A DNA stretch of 64,000 nucleotides from Streptantibioticus_A sp037034305 (GCA_037034305.1 JBAGJY010000006.1:62001-126000), one strand, 5' to 3'; positions 1 to 8,388 are shown, counted from the stretch's first letter. Translations and numbers: made by a program. The notes: generated from the letters alone by a model not told the origin.

Positions 1-10
1 AACGACACTG

Positions 11-31
11 TTGCAAGCGGCGTGCTTGCAA
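11..31. promoter_or_regulatory. Inverted repeat upstream of the first regulator gene
   Basis: A perfect 7-7-7 inverted repeat, TTGCAAG-N7-CTTGCAA, ends 30 bases before the ATG of the XRE regulator at 62. Its position just upstream of a DNA-binding protein gene suggests an autoregulatory operator. That is inference from symmetry and position only. Confidence 0.55.
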
Positions 32-61
32 AAGTTAGCGCACGTGTGGCACGGTCGTGGC

Positions 62-637
62 ATGGCGTCACTGAATGTCGGGAACCTCGGCGAGTACCTG
101 CGCGAGCAGCGGCGCAGCGCGCAGCTGTCGCTGCGTCAACTCGCCGAGGCGGCCGGGGTGTCCAACCCGTACCTCAGCCAGATCGAGCGCGGACTGCGCA
201 AGCCGAGCGCCGACATCCTCCAGCAGCTCGCCAAGGCGCTGCGGATCTCCGCCGAGACGCTGTACGTGCAGGCAGGGATCCTCGACGAGCGCGACCACAA
301 CGGCATCGAGGTGCGCACCGCGATCCTCACCGACCCGACGATCAACGAGAAGCAGAAGCAGGTGCTGCTGCAGATCTACGAGTCGTTCCGCAAGGAGAAC
401 GGCGCCGCGGACGGCCCGGCGGCCGACCCCGCCCAGGCCGCCGAGGCCAGGAGGGCGGCGGTCGCGCGGACCGCGGCCAAGAAGGCCGCCGCGAAGAAGG
501 CGGCGGCCAAGGTCGCCGACGCGGTCGCGGAGACCGTCGCCGCGCGGACGCGTGCGCTGAAGTCCGTTCCGACGAAGGACAAGCAGCACAATCAGGACAA
601 GCAGCGCGGCGATGACGGTGTCGCCGCCGGAGCCTGA
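62..637 (+). CDS. XRE-family regulator with Ala/Lys-rich tail (Rv0474-like)
   Basis: A helix-turn-helix regulator of 191 residues. The N-terminal HTH_3 domain covers about residues 10-65 (LRQLAEAAGVSNPYLSQIER), followed by a helical linker to about residue 115. The tail from about residue 125 is rich in Ala and Lys (repeated AAKKAA). I start at ATG 62 rather than at an upstream start because the HTH begins within a few residues and the inverted repeat at 11-31 then lies in the promoter. The next genes are HbhA-like and DUF2516, the same order as Rv0474-Rv0475-Rv0476 in Mycobacterium tuberculosis. Rv0474 is known as a metal (copper) responsive regulator; whether this homologue is, is inference. 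Confidence 0.85.
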   Translation: MASLNVGNLGEYLREQRRSAQLSLRQLAEAAGVSNPYLSQIERGLRKPSADILQQLAKALRISAETLYVQAGILDERDHNGIEVRTAILTDPTINEKQKQVLLQIYESFRKENGAADGPAADPAQAAEARRAAVARTAAKKAAAKKAAAKVADAVAETVAARTRALKSVPTKDKQHNQDKQRGDDGVAAGA

Positions 638-690
638 CCGGCGCCACGAACCGAACACCACAAACACGCCACCCGTACGGAGGACCCCTG

Positions 691-1230
691 ATGGCAACCA
701 CCGAAAGCGTCCGCAAGGTACTGACCGACCCGGCCCCTCTCTACGCCGTGGCGGGCGCCGTCGACCTCGCGGCCGAGAAGCTGGGCGAAGTGCCGCCGCT
801 CCTGGAGAAGTTGCGCGAGGAGGCGCCGGAGCGGATCAACAAGGTGCGCGCCACCGACCCCAAGATCGTCCAGGAGCGGGTGTCGCGCCAGGCCAAGGAG
901 GTCCAGGCGAAGATCACCGAAAGGCTCGGCTCGGTCGAGCTGGACCTGAAGAAGCTCTCCGACACCGCGCAGGACTTCGCGCTGCGCCAGGTCGGCTGGG
1001 CGGCCGAGGCCGCGGTCAAGGCCGGAGAGACCTACAACGGGCTGGTCGACCGCGGCCGGGGCGCCGTCAGGACCTGGCGCGGCGAGGCCGCCGAGGAGGC
1101 CGTGGAACTGGCCGTGGCCATCGAGCCGGAGCAGCAGGACGCCGGGGAGCCGTCCGGCGCCGCGTCCCGCAAGCCCGCCGCCAAGAAGACCACCGCGCGC
1201 AAGTCCACCCAGGCCAAGCAGGGTGAGTGA
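691..1230 (+). CDS. HbhA-like (heparin-binding haemagglutinin family) protein
   Basis: A 179-residue, largely alpha-helical protein. Residues about 5-145 form a long charged helical segment (LAAEKLGEVPPLLEKLREEA) and the C-terminus is a Lys/Ala-rich tail (AAKKTTARKSTQAK), the hallmark of mycobacterial HbhA, where the tail binds glycosaminoglycans. In free-living actinomycetes HbhA homologues are thought to be phasin-like or lipid-body associated; the role here is not shown. ATG 691 follows a GGAGG ribosome binding site 7 bases upstream. It lies 53 bases after the XRE gene, probably in one transcript, and is closed by the hairpin at 1254-1292. Confidence 0.8.
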   Translation: MATTESVRKVLTDPAPLYAVAGAVDLAAEKLGEVPPLLEKLREEAPERINKVRATDPKIVQERVSRQAKEVQAKITERLGSVELDLKKLSDTAQDFALRQVGWAAEAAVKAGETYNGLVDRGRGAVRTWRGEAAEEAVELAVAIEPEQQDAGEPSGAASRKPAAKKTTARKSTQAKQGE

Positions 1231-1253
1231 GGCCCGGCGGTGACAAGGGTGTG

Positions 1254-1292
1254 ACAACGGGCCGGGCACATACGCGATGCCCGGCCCGTTGT
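1254..1292 (+). terminator. Hairpin terminator after the HbhA-like gene
   Basis: A perfect 15-bp stem, ACAACGGGCCGGGCA, with a 9-base loop and its complement, 23 bases after the HbhA-like stop. There is no U-run, as is usual in Streptomyces. Confidence 0.7.
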
Positions 1293-1348
1293 ACGGGTAC
1301 CGTGGCGGCGAAGGGGACCGTCGGGCGGACGACAAGGCGGTGGACGCA

Positions 1349-1681
1349 ATGCTGATCCAAGGGTTCAACACGATCTTCAGTTGGGTATCGACCGGCCTGC
1401 TGGTGTTCACCGTCGTCGCGTTCATCAACGCGGCGATCCACCGGGAGGACGCGTACCGGGCCGCGGACAAGCACACCAAGCCGTTCTGGCTGATCATCCT
1501 GGGCCTCGCGGCGGCGGTGATGGGGCTCTTCCCGATCCTGTCGATCCTGCCGCTGATCGGGCTCGTCGCCACGATCGTGTACATGGTCGACGTGCGCCCG
1601 GCGCTCAAGGAGGTCGCGGGGCGCGGCCCCGGCAGGCGCGGCAGCAGCAGCGACGGGCCGTACGGGCCGTTCCGCCGCTGA
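1349..1681 (+). CDS. DUF2516 family membrane protein
   Basis: A 110-residue protein with two or three hydrophobic segments (about residues 8-28, 48-65 and 68-82) and a short charged tail (GRGPGRRGSSSDGPYG). The MLIQGFNTIF start, WLIILGLAA and LPLIGLVATIVYMVDVRPAL are typical of DUF2516 (Rv0476-like) proteins. ATG 1349 is chosen because it precedes the first membrane helix; an in-frame GTG at 1340 is possible. Function unknown. The conserved neighbourhood with the HbhA-like gene suggests a joint membrane-related role. Confidence 0.8.
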   Translation: MLIQGFNTIFSWVSTGLLVFTVVAFINAAIHREDAYRAADKHTKPFWLIILGLAAAVMGLFPILSILPLIGLVATIVYMVDVRPALKEVAGRGPGRRGSSSDGPYGPFRR

Positions 1682-1682
1682 G

Positions 1683-1708
1683 CGGCGGCCTGCCGCGGCA
1701 GGCCGCCG
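1683..1708. terminator. Bidirectional palindrome between convergent genes
   Basis: A 26-bp perfect palindrome (CGGCGGCCTGCCG and its complement) between the DUF2516 gene (+) and the phosphatase gene (-), placed to terminate both. Confidence 0.6.
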
Positions 1709-1768
1709 GGTGCCGCGCCGCACGCGCGGCGCACGTGGAGCGGTGAGCGCCGCCGCGTCAGCCGGGCC

Positions 1769-3097
1769 TCAGCCGCGTTCGAGCAGCACCACCGCGACGT
1801 CGTCCGTCAGTTCGCCGCCGTTGAGTTCCCTGACCTCGTCCATCGCCGAGTCCATCAGTTCCTCACCGCTCAGCCCGGTGGCCCGATGGCGGTCGACGAG
1901 TTCGAGCATCCCGTCCGTGCCGAGCCGGGCGGTGCCCTCGCCGATCCGCCCCTCGATCAGCCCGTCGGTGTAGAGCATCAGGCTCCACGCCTGGCCCAAC
2001 TCCACCGTGCGACGGTCCCACTCGGCCTGCTCCAGCATGCCCAGCGCCGGGCCGCCGTGCTCGTACGGCAGCAGCTCGGCCGGTCGCCCGCCGCGGACCA
2101 GCAGCGGCGAGGGATGCCCGGCCAGGCACAGTCCGGCCCGCTGGCCGTCCGGTGCGATGTCGATCGTGCACAGCGTCGCGAACATCTCGTCGTGCGGGCG
2201 CTCGTACTCCAGCACCTCCTGGAGCGTGCCGAGCAGTTCGTCACCGCTCAGCCCGGCCAGGGTCAGCGCACGCCAGGCGATGCGCAGCTCGACACCGAGC
2301 GCCGCCTCGTCCGGGCCGTGCCCGCACACGTCGCCGATCATCGCGTGCACCGTGCCGTCCGGGGTGCGCACCACGTCGTAGAAGTCCCCGCCGAGCAGCG
2401 CGCGGCTGCGGCCCGGCCGGTAGCGCGCGACGAACCGCAGGTCGTCGGCGCCGTCCAGCAGCGGGGTCGGCAGCAGACCGCGTTCCAGCCGGGTGTTCTC
2501 CTGCGCCAGCAGCCGGGTCTCGGTGAGCTGCCGCTGGGCGACGTCGGCGCGTTTGCGCTCGACGGCGTAGCGCATCGCACGGTTGAGCAGCGAGGCGTCG
2601 AACTCGTCGCGGAACAGGTAGTCCTGCGCGCCGACGCGGACCGCCTCCGCGGCCAGTTCGGCGTCCTCCTCACCGGCCGCCAGTACGAGCACCGCGGTGG
2701 TGGGGGCCATTCCCAGGACCTCGCGCAGCGCGGTGAGGCCACCGGCCTTGGGGCGGTCGGGGACCAGTTCGATGTCCAGGTCGAGCAGGATGCAGCTCAC
2801 GTCGTCGGTGAGCAGCCGCGCGGCCTCGGTGAGGTTGCGGGCACGGCGGATGCGGACCGGGTGCCCGGCGGCGTCCAGCAGATCGGCCGCGGCCAGGCTT
2901 CCGGTGGGGTCGTCACCGACGACGAGTAGGGTGAACGGCTGCTGCGACCGCACCGGCTCGGCCGGTCTGTCCACGGGTACCGGTTCGGTCACCCGCTGGC
3001 GCGGGAGCATCGCGGCCGTTCCCGCGGGACGCTGGTCGGGCGTCCATCCGGAGTGCTGGTCGGTCTGCCGGTCGGTGGACCGGCCGGTGGCGGACAT
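1769..3097 (-). CDS. Fused response-regulator receiver / SpoIIE-type PP2C phosphatase
   Basis: A 442-residue signalling protein. After a disordered N-terminus (about 50 residues) comes a receiver-like domain (about 55-175; PFTLLVVGDDPTGS and ILLDLDIEL with candidate phospho-acceptor Asp). A short coiled linker (ERKRADVAQRQLTETRLLAQ) leads to a PP2C/SpoIIE phosphatase domain (about 215-440) with the metal-site motifs GGDFYDV, GDVCGHG, AGHP, YTDGLIE and DDVAVVLL. Such proteins dephosphorylate serine residues, typically of anti-anti-sigma factors, under receiver control. The start is ATG 3097 with a GGAAGGAAG ribosome binding site; longer frames lack one. No partner anti-sigma gene is adjacent. 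Confidence 0.88.
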   Translation of the reverse strand: MSATGRSTDRQTDQHSGWTPDQRPAGTAAMLPRQRVTEPVPVDRPAEPVRSQQPFTLLVVGDDPTGSLAAADLLDAAGHPVRIRRARNLTEAARLLTDDVSCILLDLDIELVPDRPKAGGLTALREVLGMAPTTAVLVLAAGEEDAELAAEAVRVGAQDYLFRDEFDASLLNRAMRYAVERKRADVAQRQLTETRLLAQENTRLERGLLPTPLLDGADDLRFVARYRPGRSRALLGGDFYDVVRTPDGTVHAMIGDVCGHGPDEAALGVELRIAWRALTLAGLSGDELLGTLQEVLEYERPHDEMFATLCTIDIAPDGQRAGLCLAGHPSPLLVRGGRPAELLPYEHGGPALGMLEQAEWDRRTVELGQAWSLMLYTDGLIEGRIGEGTARLGTDGMLELVDRHRATGLSGEELMDSAMDEVRELNGGELTDDVAVVLLERG

Positions 3098-3410
3098 GGC
3101 GTGCTTCCTTCCCTCCCCCGAGGGTGTGGCGGACGCTGTGGGGAGGCGCCGCCGTCCCAGGTCCGGACCATGTGGGGTGGCCGGTCGCTGGGCACTGCCA
3201 GGGACCATAGCGGCAGGGCGGGCCTGGCGGGAGGGCGTGTGAGGGATTAGCCGTCGGCATATCCAAAGGTAGGAAGCGGAATTCGGGCGGCAGGCGGGAA
3301 TCCGGGCATGAGATAGATCACGCCTCAACGCGGGTTCGTCACCCGTTGGTTGGGGACGTGTGCGGGGTTGTGTGACGAGTGTGGCGGACGGTGCGCCGGG
3401 GGCTGGCGGG
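3098..3410. other. Gap between two minus-strand genes
   Basis: About 310 bases holding the promoter region of the phosphatase gene and the 3' flank of the NlpC/P60 gene. An AT-richer patch at about 3250-3330 is the likely promoter area. I see no gene or convincing hairpin in it. Confidence 0.4.
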
Positions 3411-4442
3411 TCAGCCTGGCCGTACGGCGCCGAGTATCGGCATGGAGCCCGCACCCACGAGGTCTATCGTCCGGCCGGGGCGGGGCGCCTGGATGACCGC
3501 GCCGTCGCCGACGTAGATCGCCACATGGCTGGCGTCGGAGTAGTAGATGACGAGGTCGCCGGGACGCAGCTGGTCCAGCGGGATGTGCGGCAGCCGGGCC
3601 CACTGCTCCTGCGAGGTGCGCGGGATGGCCACGCCCGCCGCCGCCCAGGCCATCTCCGTCAGGCCCGAGCAGTCGTAGCTGGACGGCCCCTGCGCACCCC
3701 ATTCGTACGCCTTGCCGAGCTGGGCGGACGCGAACGCCACCGCCCGTGCGCCCAGCGCGCCAGCCGTGCCCGCGGTGCCGCCGAGCTTCGCGCCGACGCC
3801 GTTGAGCCAGTCGGCCTGTGACCGGTACGCGGCCTGGTCGTCCAACTTCCGTAGCTGGGCGCGCTGTTGTGCGGTGAGGCTGTTGAGCAGCGCCTGCGCC
3901 TGGGCCAGTTGCCGCTCGACCCGCTCTTTGGCGCCGGCCTTCCTGGCCTGCTCGGCGGTCAGGCTCTCCCAGCCCCTGGTGGCCGCGTTCGCGTAACCCT
4001 CCAGTGCCTTCCTGGTCGTCCGCAGCTCGCCCAGCTCGCTCGTGGCGGCCTGCGCCGTCCTCTCGGCGAGGGCCGCGTCGCTCAGGAACGTCTCCGGGTC
4101 GGAGGACAGCAGGAACTGCGCGGCGAGCGGCAGGCCGCCGCCGCTGCGGTACCGGGCCCTGGCCAACGCGCCCAGCCGCCGGGTCAGCCGGTCCTCCTTC
4201 GCCTGTGCGGCGACGACCGCGCGGGCCAGGGCGACCAGATCCCTTTGCTGCCGCTCGATCTGCTCGGTGACCGCGTCGTAGGACTGGGTGGCGGCCTCCG
4301 CCTGCCGGTACAGCCGGTTGACCTCGGCCCTTACCTCGGCCAGTGACCTGGGCTTCGCCGCCTGCGCGTCGCCCGGTACGGCGAGCAGGCCCGCCGCGCA
4401 CACCAGCACGGTGGACGCCACCGCCGCAGTCCGCAACCGCAT
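3411..4442 (-). CDS. Secreted NlpC/P60 peptidoglycan endopeptidase
   Basis: A 343-residue exported cell-wall hydrolase. A signal peptide (about residues 1-28, cleavage near AQA-AK) is followed by a long coiled-coil (about 32-200; YRQAEAATQSYDAVTEQIER) and a C-terminal NlpC/P60 domain (about 232-343). The catalytic Cys lies in SSYDCSGLTEMAW, the His in DASHVAIYVGDG and the third polar site near VIQAPRPG. The family cleaves D-Glu-diaminopimelate bonds of stem peptides, like RipA-type proteins, with the coiled-coil controlling access. It stands alone on the minus strand with 108 bases to the next gene upstream. Confidence 0.9.
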   Translation of the reverse strand: MRLRTAAVASTVLVCAAGLLAVPGDAQAAKPRSLAEVRAEVNRLYRQAEAATQSYDAVTEQIERQQRDLVALARAVVAAQAKEDRLTRRLGALARARYRSGGGLPLAAQFLLSSDPETFLSDAALAERTAQAATSELGELRTTRKALEGYANAATRGWESLTAEQARKAGAKERVERQLAQAQALLNSLTAQQRAQLRKLDDQAAYRSQADWLNGVGAKLGGTAGTAGALGARAVAFASAQLGKAYEWGAQGPSSYDCSGLTEMAWAAAGVAIPRTSQEQWARLPHIPLDQLRPGDLVIYYSDASHVAIYVGDGAVIQAPRPGRTIDLVGAGSMPILGAVRPG

Positions 4443-4550
4443 GAGGCACCTCGAATCTGACGAACCGTCACCTCGGTGCGGATGGTGCCACAGGGGGGCG
4501 CAATACGACAGACGCGTGCGGAGGTCAGCCGCGCGGGACGCCCGCGGAGG

Positions 4551-5360
4551 TCAGCCGCGCTGGGCCGGGACGAAGGGCCGCGCCGGGGCCAGCGCCTCCC
4601 AGCGGACCGTCACCTCGCCCTGCCGCCAGCGCGCCGGGCCGTCGGTGAGGGGCCAGCCCGCCGCCCGCAGCGCCTGGGCGGAGCGGATCCAGCGCTGCCG
4701 CGCGCCCAGCGCGCCGAAGGGCGCGGCGGCCGCCCACGCCCGGTCGAAGTCGGTGAGGAACCTGTGCACCGGCTCGCCCGGCACATTGCGGTGTATCAGC
4801 GCCTTCGGCAGCCGCTCGGCCAGATCGGACGGCCGCTCCAGGGAACCCAGCCGGGTGGCGAACGTCACCGTGCGCGGCCCCTCGGGGCCGAGCGCCACCC
4901 ACACATGGCGGCGGCCTATCTCGTCGCACGTCCCCTCGACCAGCAGCCCGCCCGGCGCCAGCCGGTCGCACAGCCGCGCCCAGGTGGCCGCGACCTCGGC
5001 CTCGCCGTACTGCCGCAGCACGTTCGCCGCCCTTATCAGCGCCGGACGCCGCCCGGCGGGAAGCGGAACCTCGAAGCCGCCGCGCACGAAGCGCAGTCCG
5101 TCGCGGGCGTAGGGGGCGGCGGCGGTCACCCGCGCGGGGTCTATCTCGACGCCCACCACCTCGGTGTCGGCGCGCACCGTGCGCAGCCTGGTGAGCAGTT
5201 CGACGGCCGTCCACGGGGCGGCGCCGTAGCCCAGGTCGACGACCACCGGATCGCCGCTGCGGCGCAGGGCCGCGCCGAAGGCGGCGGCTATCCAGCGGTC
5301 CATACGGCGCAGACGGTTCGGGTTGGTGGTCCCCCGGGTGACGGTGCCGATGGGGGTCAT
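4551..5360 (-). CDS. Class I SAM-dependent methyltransferase
   Basis: A 269-residue protein with a Rossmann-type SAM-binding motif, VVVDLGYGAAPW (about residues 38-50), an acidic residue ending strand 2 (VVGVEIDPARV) and a post-I region AANVLRQYGEAEV. It starts at ATG 5360, near the beginning of a recognisable MTPIGTVTRGTTNPNRLRRMD segment. This gene sits beside mshA in many Streptomyces. The substrate is unknown and nothing in the sequence identifies it. Confidence 0.8.
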   Translation of the reverse strand: MTPIGTVTRGTTNPNRLRRMDRWIAAAFGAALRRSGDPVVVDLGYGAAPWTAVELLTRLRTVRADTEVVGVEIDPARVTAAAPYARDGLRFVRGGFEVPLPAGRRPALIRAANVLRQYGEAEVAATWARLCDRLAPGGLLVEGTCDEIGRRHVWVALGPEGPRTVTFATRLGSLERPSDLAERLPKALIHRNVPGEPVHRFLTDFDRAWAAAAPFGALGARQRWIRSAQALRAAGWPLTDGPARWRQGEVTVRWEALAPARPFVPAQRG

Positions 5361-5621
5361 TCAGGGGGCCTTCTCGCGCGGGATCCCGGGGGGCTGACGC
5401 TTCAGGGTAATTGCCCGCCCGCCCGTTCACCGTCGGCCTTCGCCTGCCGTCGCGCACCGGCGGGTGTGGGCGGGGGCGCGCCGCCCGCGCGGGGGCCTCG
5501 CGCAGTGCGCCGCAGGCACGTTCCCCTGGTGCGGTGATAACGACTTGGCAAAGAGGAAATGCCCGCCCCCGCTCCCGCCGTTACACGACAGACGCAAAAG
5601 GACCGAGGGAGGCACCGTACG

Positions 5622-6962
5622 GTGAACCACCAGGTGGCCCACGTGCCCCGGCTGGGCGCGCAACGTCTGCGCGCCCGCGCGCACCTACCCCGGCGGCTGC
5701 GCCGCGCGGGGACCCCGCGCAGGGTCGCGATGCTCAGCGTTCACACCTCCCCGCTCCACCAGCCGGGCACCGGCGACGCGGGCGGCATGAACGTCTACAT
5801 CGTGGAGCTGACCAAGCGCCTCGCCGAGCTGGGCATAGAGGTCGAGGTCTTCACCCGCGCCACCACCGGCGGCCTGCCGCCGGTGGTCGAGCTGGCGCCC
5901 GGTGTCCTGGTGCGGCACGTCGACGCCGGACCCTACGAGGGCCTGGCCAAGGAGGAACTGCCCGCCCAGCTGTGCGCCTTCACGCACGGCGTGATGCAGG
6001 CGGAGGCCTCCCAGCGGCCCGGTTACTACGACCTGGTCCACTCGCACTACTGGCTCTCCGGGCACGTCGGCTGGCTCGCCGCGCAGCGCTGGGGCGTACC
6101 CCTGGTGCACGCCATGCACACCATGGCCAAGGTGAAGAACGCCGCGCTCGCCAAGGGCGACACACCCGAGCCCGCGGCCCGGGTGATCGGCGAGACGCAG
6201 ATCGTGGCGGCGGCCGACCGGCTGATCGCCAACACCGAGGAGGAGGCCGACGAACTCGTCCGGCACTACGGCGCCGCCCGCGAGAAGGTCGCCGTGGTCC
6301 ACCCGGGAGTCAACCTCGACCGCTTCCGCCCGGCGGACGGCCGGGCCGCCGCCCGGGCCCGGCTCGGCCTGCCGCCGGACGCGGTGATTCCGCTGTTCGC
6401 CGGGCGGATACAGCCGCTCAAGGCCCCCGACGTGCTGATCCGCGCGGTCGCCGTACTGCTGGACGAGGACCCCTCGCTGCGCGAGCGCCTGCTGGTGCCG
6501 GTCGTCGGCGGCCCGAGCGGCAGCGGCCTCGCCAAGCCGGAGCGGCTGCACAAGCTGGCCGCCCGGCTCGGCGTCGCCGATGTCGTACGGTTCCAGCGGC
6601 CGGTCGACCAGGACCGGCTCGCCGACTGGTACCGGGCGGCGAACGTGCTGGTCATGCCCTCCCACAGCGAGTCCTTCGGGCTGGTCGCGGTCGAGGCCCA
6701 GGCGTGCGGCACACCGGTGGTGGCGTCGGCGGTCGGCGGCCTGCCGGTGGCGGTGCGCGACGGGCACAGCGGGTTCCTCGTCTCCGGCCACGATCCGGCC
6801 GACTACGCACGGGTGCTGCGCCGCTTCGTCGACCAGCCGCGGCTCACCGAGGAACTGGGCGCCGCCGCCCACCACCACGCCCGCGCCTTCGGCTGGGACG
6901 CCTCCGCCGCGGCGACCGCCGACGTCTACGCGGGCGCGACCGCCCGGCGCCGCCGGGCGTAG
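5622..6962 (+). CDS. mshA: D-inositol-3-phosphate glycosyltransferase (mycothiol synthesis)
   Basis: A 446-residue GT4-type glycosyltransferase that joins N-acetylglucosamine from UDP-GlcNAc to inositol 3-phosphate, the first step of mycothiol biosynthesis in the cytoplasm. Seen motifs are the N-terminal glycine-rich acceptor loop (LHQPGTGDAGGMNVYIVEL), HSHYWLSGHVGW, the hinge LFAGRIQPLKAPDVLIRA, and the C-terminal E-x7-E signature HSESFGLVAVEAQACGTP. GTG 5622 is chosen because GAGGGAGG lies 9 bases upstream; the frame is open further up. The mycothiol-dependent enzyme mscR lies later in this window (58186). Confidence 0.93.
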   Translation: MNHQVAHVPRLGAQRLRARAHLPRRLRRAGTPRRVAMLSVHTSPLHQPGTGDAGGMNVYIVELTKRLAELGIEVEVFTRATTGGLPPVVELAPGVLVRHVDAGPYEGLAKEELPAQLCAFTHGVMQAEASQRPGYYDLVHSHYWLSGHVGWLAAQRWGVPLVHAMHTMAKVKNAALAKGDTPEPAARVIGETQIVAAADRLIANTEEEADELVRHYGAAREKVAVVHPGVNLDRFRPADGRAAARARLGLPPDAVIPLFAGRIQPLKAPDVLIRAVAVLLDEDPSLRERLLVPVVGGPSGSGLAKPERLHKLAARLGVADVVRFQRPVDQDRLADWYRAANVLVMPSHSESFGLVAVEAQACGTPVVASAVGGLPVAVRDGHSGFLVSGHDPADYARVLRRFVDQPRLTEELGAAAHHHARAFGWDASAAATADVYAGATARRRRA

Positions 6963-6972
6963 CCGGGTCGCC

Positions 6973-6978
6973 TACGAT
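6973..6978 (+). promoter_or_regulatory. Leaderless -10 of the YbjN gene
   Basis: TACGAT ends 6 bases before ATG 6985, with no ribosome binding site between, the spacing expected for a leaderless transcript. Confidence 0.55.
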
Positions 6979-6984
6979 CAGCAC

Positions 6985-7485
6985 ATGAGCGAGCAGGACG
7001 CAGCCCGCGCGACCGTGGAGCAGGCGCTGAGGGACGCCGGGCTCGAATGGGACACGCCGGACGGCGCCGCGGGCACCTACGTGGTGCGACTGCCCGGCAC
7101 ACGCAAGCTGTCGACCACCTGCTCGCTGGTGGTCGGACGGCACACGCTCTCGGTGAACGCGTTCGTGGTGCGCCGCCCCGACGAGAACCACGAGGCGTTC
7201 TACCGCTGGCTGCTGGAGCACAACACCCGTATGTACGGGGTGTGTTACGCGATCGACCGGCTCGGTGACGTGTACCTGGTCGGACGGCTGCCGCTGGCCG
7301 CGGTGACGGCGGAGCAGGTCGACCAACTGCTCGGCGCGGTGGTGGAGAACGCGGACGGCAGCTTCAACACCCTGCTGGAGCTGGGCTTCGCGTCCGCGAT
7401 CCGCAGGGAGTACGCGTGGCGCACCGCCCGGGGGGAGTCCACCCGCAACCTGGAGGCGTTCACCCGTCTCACGCGGGACGTGTAG
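6985..7485 (+). CDS. YbjN domain-containing protein
   Basis: A 166-residue cytoplasmic protein of the YbjN family, which shares the fold of type III secretion chaperones. Visible hallmarks are a two-layer alternation of strands and helices, TCSLVVGRHTLSVNAFVVRRPDENHEAFYRWLLEHN read in short blocks, and the C-terminal helix FNTLLELGFASAI. Molecular function is not established. It lies between mshA and gpmA as in other Streptomyces. ATG 6985 has a TACGAT -10 six bases upstream and no Shine-Dalgarno, so it is probably translated leaderless. Confidence 0.82.
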   Translation: MSEQDAARATVEQALRDAGLEWDTPDGAAGTYVVRLPGTRKLSTTCSLVVGRHTLSVNAFVVRRPDENHEAFYRWLLEHNTRMYGVCYAIDRLGDVYLVGRLPLAAVTAEQVDQLLGAVVENADGSFNTLLELGFASAIRREYAWRTARGESTRNLEAFTRLTRDV

Positions 7486-7531
7486 CCGCCCGCGGCGGGC
7501 CTCGCGCGGCAGGGCACCGCGGGACGTCGAT

Positions 7532-7537
7532 TAGGCT
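7532..7537 (+). promoter_or_regulatory. Leaderless -10 of gpmA
   Basis: TAGGCT is followed by 7 bases and then ATG 7545, with no ribosome binding site. Confidence 0.6.
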
Positions 7538-7544
7538 CACGTCC

Positions 7545-8306
7545 ATGGCTGCTGCTCCGTACAAGCTGATCCTGCTCCGCCACGGCGAGAGCGAGTGGAA
7601 CGCGAAGAACCTGTTCACCGGCTGGGTGGACGTGAACCTCAACGACAAGGGCGAGAAGGAGGCGGTCCGCGGCGGTGAGCTGCTGAAGGACGCCGGTCTG
7701 CTCCCCGACGTCGTGCACACCTCCGTGCAGAAGCGCGCCATCCGCACCGCGAACCTCGCACTGGAGGCCTGCGACCGGCACTGGATCCCGGTGCACCGCT
7801 CCTGGCGGCTGAACGAGCGCCACTACGGTGCCCTCCAGGGCAAGGACAAGGCGCAGACGCTGGCGGAGTTCGGCGAGGAGCAGTTCATGCTGTGGCGCCG
7901 CTCGTACGACACCCCGCCGCCCGTGCTTGAGGACGGCTCCGAGTTCTCGCAGAGCGACGACCCGCGCTACGCCTCCATCCCCAGCGAGCTGCGGCCGCGC
8001 ACCGAGTGCCTCAAGGACGTCGTCGCCCGCATGCTGCCGTACTGGTACGACGCCGTCGTGCCGGACCTGGTCGCCGGACGCACCGTGCTGATCGCCGCGC
8101 ACGGCAACTCGCTGCGCGCCCTGGTCAAGCACCTCGACGGCATCTCCGACGCCGACATCGCGGGCCTGAACATCCCCACCGGCATCCCGCTCTCCTACGA
8201 GCTGGACGCCGACTTCCGCCCGCTCACCCCCGGCGGCACCTACCTCGACCCGGAGGCCGCCAAGGCCGCCATCGAGGCAGTGAAGAACCAGGGCAAGAAG
8301 AAGTAA
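7545..8306 (+). CDS. gpmA: 2,3-bisphosphoglycerate-dependent phosphoglycerate mutase; integration target
   Basis: A 253-residue glycolytic enzyme interconverting 3- and 2-phosphoglycerate through a phospho-histidine. The catalytic histidine lies in LRHGESEWN (about residue 13), the acid/base Glu in WRLNERHYGALQGKDK, and the second His in AAHGNSLRAL. The C-terminus ends NQGKKK. Its last 19 bases are the attachment core repeated at 25738 and 28928, so the coding sequence is restored, not broken, by the inserted elements. Its native terminator has been displaced to 28958, and the element supplies a new one at 8319. Confidence 0.95.
   Translation: MAAAPYKLILLRHGESEWNAKNLFTGWVDVNLNDKGEKEAVRGGELLKDAGLLPDVVHTSVQKRAIRTANLALEACDRHWIPVHRSWRLNERHYGALQGKDKAQTLAEFGEEQFMLWRRSYDTPPPVLEDGSEFSQSDDPRYASIPSELRPRTECLKDVVARMLPYWYDAVVPDLVAGRTVLIAAHGNSLRALVKHLDGISDADIAGLNIPTGIPLSYELDADFRPLTPGGTYLDPEAAKAAIEAVKNQGKKK
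8288..8306 (+). repeat. attL: gpmA 3' end core, copy 1 of 3
   Basis: CCAGGGCAAGAAGAAGTAA, the last codons and stop of gpmA. The same 19 bases occur at 25738-25756 and 28928-28946. Copies 1 and 3 share 22 bases (through ACGC-type flank TAACGC). The integrase relic starts about 80 bases to the right, as expected for an int-proximal junction. Confidence 0.85.
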
Positions 8307-8318
8307 CGCTGACTGATC

Positions 8319-8357
8319 AAGCCCCCTACCTGCGGGTTCTCCGCTGGTAGGGGGCTT
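8319..8357 (+). terminator. Element-borne terminator behind gpmA
   Basis: Stem AAGCCCCCTACC / GGTAGGGGGCTT (12 bp) continued by GCGG/CCGC after one mismatch, loop GTTCT. The identical hairpin is present next to copy 2 of the core (25769-25807). It is unlike the presumed native gpmA terminator at 28958-28993. Confidence 0.8.
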
Positions 8358-8369
8358 GTCGCTGTGCTG

Positions 8370-8388
8370 GGGCCGTCTCTGGGCCGTC
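8370..8388 (+). repeat. Possible integrase arm-type repeat, left copy
   Basis: GGGCCGTCTCTGGGCCGTC occurs here and exactly again at 25612-25630, each about 65-130 bases inside an element end. It overlaps the stop of the integrase relic. Candidate arm-binding site; inference from position. Confidence 0.45.
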
